A stretch of 64,000 nucleotides of DNA, taken from positions 310,001-374,000 of the forward strand of contig NZ_JACHGH010000002.1 of NCBI RefSeq assembly GCF_014207435.1, in the 5' to 3' direction. This document shows, piece by piece, positions 59,400-64,000 of this stretch. The notes under the pieces are model-generated. The model had not been told where the DNA came from. It did no database searches and saw only the letters and a list, made by a program, of their open reading frames with translations. Position numbers and translations under genes: made by a program. This DNA is from Salirhabdus euzebyi (GTDB taxonomy: Bacteria > Bacillota > Bacilli > Bacillales > Alkalibacillaceae). The stretch's first letter is position 1. Every line of letters begins with the position of its first letter.

Positions 59400-60737
59400 G
59401 TGCTTAAGTCAAAAAAGTCAAAAACAATAGAATGGCTACAAAATAAATTAGGTTCCTCGCAGGATATTGTTTTTCGTGAGTTTCAATCTGGAATGAGACA
59501 AGCGCAAATTCTTTTTATTAAAACATTATGTGATGAAAAAAAGCTTCAAGAAACTTTCTATAAACCTTTTTATGAAACGAACGAAAAAGAATTTGATAAA
59601 TACCTTAATTCTCTACCTAATATTTCAGAACATAAAAAAAATGAAGAAACTTTGACAAAAATGCTTTTGGGTTCCGCTGTAATTTTGCTAGGAAGCAAGG
59701 TGCTTATATTAGATGTAGAAAAGGTTGAAAACAACTCCATAACAGAAGCAACCGTTGAAAAAGTTATTCAAGGTCCACTAAATGCTTTAACGGAAGATGT
59801 ATCTACAAATATACATTTGATAAGAAATCGTTATCCGCAAGCCACCTTAAGGATTGAAGAAGCAAAATTAGGGAAATTAACCGAAACAAAAATCGCCATT
59901 GTTTATGACAAAAATAAAGCACAATCTAATATTGTACAAGCAGTTAAAGATAATTTGGATCGCATTGAGACGGATGTCATTATGGCAGCAGGTCAATTAC
60001 ATAATAAAATGACGAAACAGAAACGAACGTTGTTTCCAACCATGATGATTACAGAAAGACCTGATCGGATTACGTATAATTTGGCAGAAGGAAAAGTGGT
60101 TTTGTTAATTGATGGCACGCTTTTTGCACTTATTGCCCCATCTGTCTTTTATGATTTCATGTCTTCCATGGAGGATGTTTATCAGTCCCATTGGATTGGT
60201 CGTTTTATTTTATCCTTAAGGTATATTGGATTATTTATTAGTTTATTAGCTCCATCCTTATATGTAGGGATAACGGCTTATTCGACCGACCTGTTCCGTG
60301 TACAGTTAGCACTTACGATAGCTGGAAGTCGCTCTACTGTTCCATATCCAGCCTTTATAGAGGTATTGTTTATGTTATTAATGATGGAGTTATTGACAGA
60401 AGCAAGCGTTCGTTTACCACAGTCTATTGGGTCAACTGCCACAACTGTAGGAGGGCTAATATTAGGTACAGCGGCAGTAGAAGCTGGATTAGTATCAAAT
60501 GTCATGATTATTATTGTAGCTTCTGTTGCAATAGCTAACTTCGTCATACCGATTAATGCCATGTCCTTCGCCATGCGTGTGACAAAATACATATTATTAG
60601 CTCTCACTATTTTTTTTGGCTTAGTAGGACTAATGATTGGAATCATTGCATTGGTTGGGTACTTAGCTAAGTTGGAAAGCTATGGTCAGCCTTATTTAAA
60701 ATTATTTATAGACCCTAGTAAAAGGAAGGGGCAGTAG
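59400..60737 (+). CDS. Spore germination protein, GerA family (A subunit)
   Basis: A 445-residue A subunit of a nutrient germinant receptor, shorter than most (about 480-540) by a reduced N-terminal part. The soluble N-terminal domain (1-225) has FREFQSGMRQAQILFIKTLCDE and VIQGPLNALTEDVSTNIHLIRNRYP; the C-terminal half is a membrane domain with SLRYIGLFISLLAPSLYVG, EVLFMLLMMELLTEASVRLPQSIG and TVGGLILGTAAVEAGL, all hallmarks of GerA. The start is GTG behind AGGGAGTAGGGGGA. It is the first gene of an A-B-C operon, expected in the forespore. The receptor sits in the spore inner membrane. The germinant is unknown. Confidence 0.92.
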   Translation: MLKSKKSKTIEWLQNKLGSSQDIVFREFQSGMRQAQILFIKTLCDEKKLQETFYKPFYETNEKEFDKYLNSLPNISEHKKNEETLTKMLLGSAVILLGSKVLILDVEKVENNSITEATVEKVIQGPLNALTEDVSTNIHLIRNRYPQATLRIEEAKLGKLTETKIAIVYDKNKAQSNIVQAVKDNLDRIETDVIMAAGQLHNKMTKQKRTLFPTMMITERPDRITYNLAEGKVVLLIDGTLFALIAPSVFYDFMSSMEDVYQSHWIGRFILSLRYIGLFISLLAPSLYVGITAYSTDLFRVQLALTIAGSRSTVPYPAFIEVLFMLLMMELLTEASVRLPQSIGSTATTVGGLILGTAAVEAGLVSNVMIIIVASVAIANFVIPINAMSFAMRVTKYILLALTIFFGLVGLMIGIIALVGYLAKLESYGQPYLKLFIDPSKRKGQ

Positions 60738-60755
60738 TTAGGAGGTAGGCTTAAT

Positions 60756-61850
60756 TTGAATCGTTACTTTTATTATTTAATTCTACTCAATATGTTAGTG
60801 AATGTTTTTATGTATGTTCCAAGTATTTTAATAAGAGAACGATTCGATGGAGCCGTATTAGCTCTTCCACTAGGGGTTTTAATTGGGACGATATTTTTAT
60901 TTTTATTTGTATTTTCCATTAACAAATTTCCGAAATTAGGGTTACCAGAAATTATAGAGCATACTCCAAAAGTATTTCGCAACATCTTTCTGTTCTTTTT
61001 TGCTCTTATTTGGTTTTTTGCAGGTTCCATTACCTTGCTTGCTTTTAACAATGTAATTATCCGATTTATTAACCCAGATATTACAGGATTCAATATGATT
61101 TCAGCATTTTTAGTCCTAATCATAATGCTATTATCTTTATTACGATCCGATAAAATTTTGTACACTTTAGAGATTATTTTCATCCTAAACTTACCCCTAA
61201 TACTAATTATCATGCTCCAAGCATATACGAATAACTATTTGACTATTGATTCCGTTTTAGAAGTGGGTACTCATTTGTTTGAGGTACCCTCTTTAAGTGC
61301 TATTGCCGCAGCATCCTTTGTATTTTCTGGCTATGCTAATTTAGTTATTTTTAATCGAGTGTTTAAAGAAAAAATCAACTGGAAGCTGTTATGGATAATA
61401 CCTATTGTAGGTTTTATAAATCTGATTACTTCTGTCTTAATTCCTATTGGCTTTTGGGGTGCTGATGGCGTTGGGGATTTAACTTATCCCTGGATAGCGA
61501 CCTCAGACGCACTACGTATTGAATTCGGACCTATTGAACGACTAACTACTATTTTTATTTTGTTATATGTAAGTGTTGCAACGATAAGCACCGTTGTCCA
61601 TTGGCATGTAGCGCTCGAAATTTTAAAAAGTATCTTTCATGTAAAAAAGTTTAAACAAAAAAAGAAGACAATTTTCACATGGGTAATATTAGTGATTTTT
61701 GGAGTGGGGGTCATCCTATTAGAAATGAATATAAAAGAAAATACAATTTTTCGCTTTGGAGAAGCTTGGTTAAATATTCGCTTATTTAGTGAAGCATTTC
61801 TCATTATATTGATGGTCCTGTTATCGAGGAGGAAAAAGAATGGGACTTAG
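60756..61850 (+). CDS. Spore germination protein, GerB family (B subunit, permease-like)
   Basis: A 364-residue membrane protein of the GerB/APC-like group with about ten hydrophobic segments. It starts at TTG with GGAGGTAGGC upstream, 18 bases after the A-subunit stop. Family features are PLGVLIGTIFLFLFVFSINKFPKLGLPEI and the central LEVGTHLFEVPSLSAIAAASFVFSGYANLVIFNRVF block, then DLTYPWIATSDALRIEFGPIERLTTIF. The B subunit contributes the germinant-binding site in known receptors. The end overlaps the C-subunit gene by 11 bases. Confidence 0.92.
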   Translation: MNRYFYYLILLNMLVNVFMYVPSILIRERFDGAVLALPLGVLIGTIFLFLFVFSINKFPKLGLPEIIEHTPKVFRNIFLFFFALIWFFAGSITLLAFNNVIIRFINPDITGFNMISAFLVLIIMLLSLLRSDKILYTLEIIFILNLPLILIIMLQAYTNNYLTIDSVLEVGTHLFEVPSLSAIAAASFVFSGYANLVIFNRVFKEKINWKLLWIIPIVGFINLITSVLIPIGFWGADGVGDLTYPWIATSDALRIEFGPIERLTTIFILLYVSVATISTVVHWHVALEILKSIFHVKKFKQKKKTIFTWVILVIFGVGVILLEMNIKENTIFRFGEAWLNIRLFSEAFLIILMVLLSRRKKNGT

Positions 61851-62928
61851 ATACGTGAAAATATTCTTAGTCATGTTATTAATATTGCTATCCACTACAG
61901 CTTGTGGGTATAAGGATATTGATAAAAGATCCTTTGTCTTAACAATTGCTGTTGATAAAGGACAGGAAAAAAAGTATAAAGTAATGTTAAAAATAGCCAT
62001 ACCAAGTTCGGACGTAAGAGGACAGAAACCTGAATTTATTATTTCAGAACAAGAAAGTGATACGATTACTGACGCCATTCGTATGATAAAAACAAAAGTA
62101 GACAAAGAATTAGATTTCAGTCATGCCAAGTCAATTATTTTTGGTGAAGAAATAGTGGCGAAGGATGTAAGTCCACTTTTAGATTGGTTTATACGACGTC
62201 GTGACATTCAAAAAATTGCATGGGTAGGTATTGGTAGTCCAACAGCAGAGAGTATTATTACGATAAAGCGTAAGATAGAACGCTTACCATCCAATGCCTT
62301 GTTTATGAGCTTTGGTCAAACTGGTACAGAGTCTGTTTATATTGTTAGCGAATTTCTATTTGATTTTAGAAAGCGTATAACAGAAAAGGGACTGGACCCC
62401 ATATTACCAATCCTTGAACCAAAAAGTACATTTTTTCAAATTAACAAGGCAGCTGTTTTTGGTGACAAAAAACTAAAGATTACCTTATCAGAAGATGAAA
62501 CAAAAATTTTGAATATGTTGCTTCAGCGTGTTAATAAAGCAGATATTGAAGTGAAAAAAGAAGATACTGAAGAACCGTTTTTCTTTGTATCAGCTGAGGG
62601 TATAAATTCAGGTATTGAAATTCACTCTTCTGATAAAGTGGAAGTGAAAATAAAAATGCAAGGTGTTATAGAAGAGGCTGTTGTGGAAGTTTCTGAGGAG
62701 AATCTAAAAAAGTATAAAAAGCTTGCCGAAGAACAGTTTAAAGAAAAAGTGCTTTCTTTATTATGGAAGTTTCAAGAAGAGGAGGTTGATCCTGTTGGTT
62801 TTGGCCTCTTATACCGAGCAAAAAGTTTTGACAAGGATGACTGGGAACAGTGGCAAAAGCTTTACCCTAATGTGAAGTTTGACGTGCAGGTAGAGTTGCA
62901 ATTGCATGGTACTGGATTATTGAAGTAA
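61840..62928 (+). CDS. Spore germination lipoprotein, Ger(x)C family (C subunit)
   Basis: A 362-residue lipoprotein. The lipobox STTAC places the lipidated cysteine at residue 22, followed by GYKDIDKRSFVLTIAVDKG, the normal start of the mature GerC. DAIRMIKTKVDKELDFSHAKSIIFGEEI, DWFIRRRDIQ and the C-terminal LKKYKKLAEEQFKEKVLSLLWKFQEEEVDPVGFG are characteristic. It starts within the end of the B-subunit gene, behind GAGGAGGAAAAAGA, so translation is coupled. It completes the receptor complex at the inner spore membrane. Confidence 0.92.
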   Translation: MGLRYVKIFLVMLLILLSTTACGYKDIDKRSFVLTIAVDKGQEKKYKVMLKIAIPSSDVRGQKPEFIISEQESDTITDAIRMIKTKVDKELDFSHAKSIIFGEEIVAKDVSPLLDWFIRRRDIQKIAWVGIGSPTAESIITIKRKIERLPSNALFMSFGQTGTESVYIVSEFLFDFRKRITEKGLDPILPILEPKSTFFQINKAAVFGDKKLKITLSEDETKILNMLLQRVNKADIEVKKEDTEEPFFFVSAEGINSGIEIHSSDKVEVKIKMQGVIEEAVVEVSEENLKKYKKLAEEQFKEKVLSLLWKFQEEEVDPVGFGLLYRAKSFDKDDWEQWQKLYPNVKFDVQVELQLHGTGLLK

Positions 62929-63065
62929 AAATTAATTATCTTTATTTTCTTTATTCAAATTGAATCGGTTTCTTAAGACATTCTTTATCGATTATTTCTT
63001 GCATAATTTAGAAGCTGATTCCAAATATAAACAGTGTATCGATTCGAAATGAAAGGGAGTTTTAC

Positions 63066-64000
63066 ATGAATAAAAGAGTTTTTATTTTAATTAGTTTGTG
63101 CTTATTAGTGTTCATGAATATATCTCCTATATATGCTGCAAATAACCCGAGAAATATGTATGAAGTAAAGATCGGCGATGATTTATGGCATATTGCAAAA
63201 ACGTATAGAACTACGGTTGAGGAATTGAAGGAAATTAATGGTTTGCAATCAGAAGAAGTGTTAGTAGGTCAAAAAATAAGAGTTCCTATCATGTATGAAG
63301 TGAAACCTGGCGATTCCATTTGGGATTTAGCGCAATCTTTTAGCTCAAGTGTTGCATCCATTAAAGCGGAAAATGGACTTTCATCTGATAACTTAATGGT
63401 GGGACAAATAATAAGAATCCCTCCGAAAAAGTTAGCGATGGAAGATAAGTTTGTATTAATGACACGGGAAGAATTTAAAGATTGGTTATTTAATCATGAA
63501 TTCAAAAGAAATATCACGACTATCCAGCAACATCACACATTTCAACCATCCTATAAGCAGTTTAATGGGAAGAATCATTTTACCCTTTTAAAAGGGATGA
63601 GGAATTACCATATGAATGGAATGGGGTGGAGAGATATTAGTCAACAACTAACCACTTTTCCTGATGGAAAAATAGCGGTTGGCAGACCACTTGATACTCC
63701 TCCAGAAGGTTCATTTGGATTACAAAACGAAGAAGTCATGCACAATATTGAAGCAACTGCTTTAGCTATTGAAAATCTCGGTGATTTTGATAAAGGACAT
63801 AATCGAATGACAGCAGAGCAAAGAGAAACGATTGTGACAGTAACAGCTTTACTCATGTTAAGATTCGGCTTATCTCCATCAATCGATACCGTCACTTATC
63901 ATCATTGGTGGGATATTAATACCGGGGAAAGAATTTTAGATCATGGGGAAGGTCATGCAGTCAAAACCTGTCCAGGTACTGGGTTCTTTGGAGGTAATTC
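63066..64000 (+). CDS. LysM N-acetylmuramoyl-L-alanine amidase (partial, cut by window end)
   Basis: An open frame of 311 codons from the ATG at 63066 (AAAGGGAGTTTTAC upstream) to the last base of the window. A signal peptide (about 1-25) is followed by two LysM domains (31-74, YEVKIGDDLWHIAKTY; 77-119, YEVKPGDSIWDLAQSF) and an Amidase_2/PGRP-like domain from about 150, with the zinc-ligand region IQQHHTFQPSYKQF and IAVGRPLDTPPEG. A C-terminal part from about 225 continues beyond the window. It cleaves the stem peptide from muramic acid in cell-wall peptidoglycan outside the membrane. It lies 137 bases behind the germination operon. Confidence 0.85.
   Translation, partial: MNKRVFILISLCLLVFMNISPIYAANNPRNMYEVKIGDDLWHIAKTYRTTVEELKEINGLQSEEVLVGQKIRVPIMYEVKPGDSIWDLAQSFSSSVASIKAENGLSSDNLMVGQIIRIPPKKLAMEDKFVLMTREEFKDWLFNHEFKRNITTIQQHHTFQPSYKQFNGKNHFTLLKGMRNYHMNGMGWRDISQQLTTFPDGKIAVGRPLDTPPEGSFGLQNEEVMHNIEATALAIENLGDFDKGHNRMTAEQRETIVTVTALLMLRFGLSPSIDTVTYHHWWDINTGERILDHGEGHAVKTCPGTGFFGGN

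Noticed and set aside
60773-61213. Antisense frames within the germination operon (also 60278-60646 and 61821-62105)
   Set aside because: Opposite strands of clear GerA/GerB/GerC coding sequence; no start signals.
1-64000. tRNA, rRNA, insertion sequences, CRISPR arrays, riboswitches or T-boxes
   Set aside because: I saw no cloverleaf, transposase motif, regular repeat array or conserved leader motif that could be supported by eye.

Overview
The window is a low-GC chromosomal segment from an endospore-forming member of the Bacillaceae. Three things point there: a gerA/gerB/gerC-type germination operon, a CwlJ-type cortex hydrolase and a YoaS/YozG-like gene pair. Ribosome binding sites are strong AGGAGG-like sequences, and TTG and GTG starts are common. 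The protein style resembles the Oceanobacillus/Virgibacillus/Ornithinibacillus group, but that placement is an inference. I saw no tRNA, rRNA, insertion sequence, CRISPR array or prophage.

Layout. 0-8.3 kb: small membrane and hypothetical proteins, an HxlR regulator divergent from a flavin monooxygenase/flavin reductase pair, a TetR regulator with a drug exporter, and a thioredoxin-like gene with an in-frame TGA exactly at the first active-site cysteine. 8.3-12.6 kb: a LysM cell-wall hydrolase, a secreted charged DUF5667-like protein, and an amidohydrolase/nitronate monooxygenase-like pair. 13.1-26.4 kb: a complete reductive pyrimidine catabolic locus. It holds NCS1 uptake, PreT/PreA, dihydropyrimidinase, ureidopropionase, a PucR regulator, an omega-aminotransferase, malonate/methylmalonate-semialdehyde dehydrogenase and alanine dehydrogenase. 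Together these would turn uracil or thymine into ammonia, CO2 and acetyl- or propionyl-CoA while recycling the pyruvate amino acceptor. A consensus cre site lies in front. 26.4-42.1 kb: ordinary housekeeping and accessory genes (GNATs, CwlJ, nitroreductases, luciferase-like oxidoreductase, O-methyltransferase, lipoproteins, EamA exporter, glycerophosphodiesterase, MFS).

42.3-52.2 kb is a nucleic-acid and defence-flavoured island. It holds a UvrD-like helicase, a SauUSI-like type IV restriction enzyme (PLD nuclease, SF2 helicase, DUF3427), a Nudix hydrolase, a MazG-like NTP pyrophosphohydrolase paired with an HNH nuclease, a membrane-anchored NERD protein with a zinc finger, and a ParA-type ATPase overlapping a protein with two SAP/Rho-N-like segments. 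52.2-59.3 kb: an SDR/TetR pair, a Dus enzyme, DUF1643, lipoproteins and small membrane proteins. 59.4-64 kb: the germinant receptor operon, then a LysM amidase cut by the window end.

The most unusual signals are the UxxC thioredoxin candidate, whose TGA is followed at once by a bacterial-SECIS-like hairpin (7.5-7.8 kb), and the uncharacterised two-gene modules of the island at 44.7-52.2 kb.
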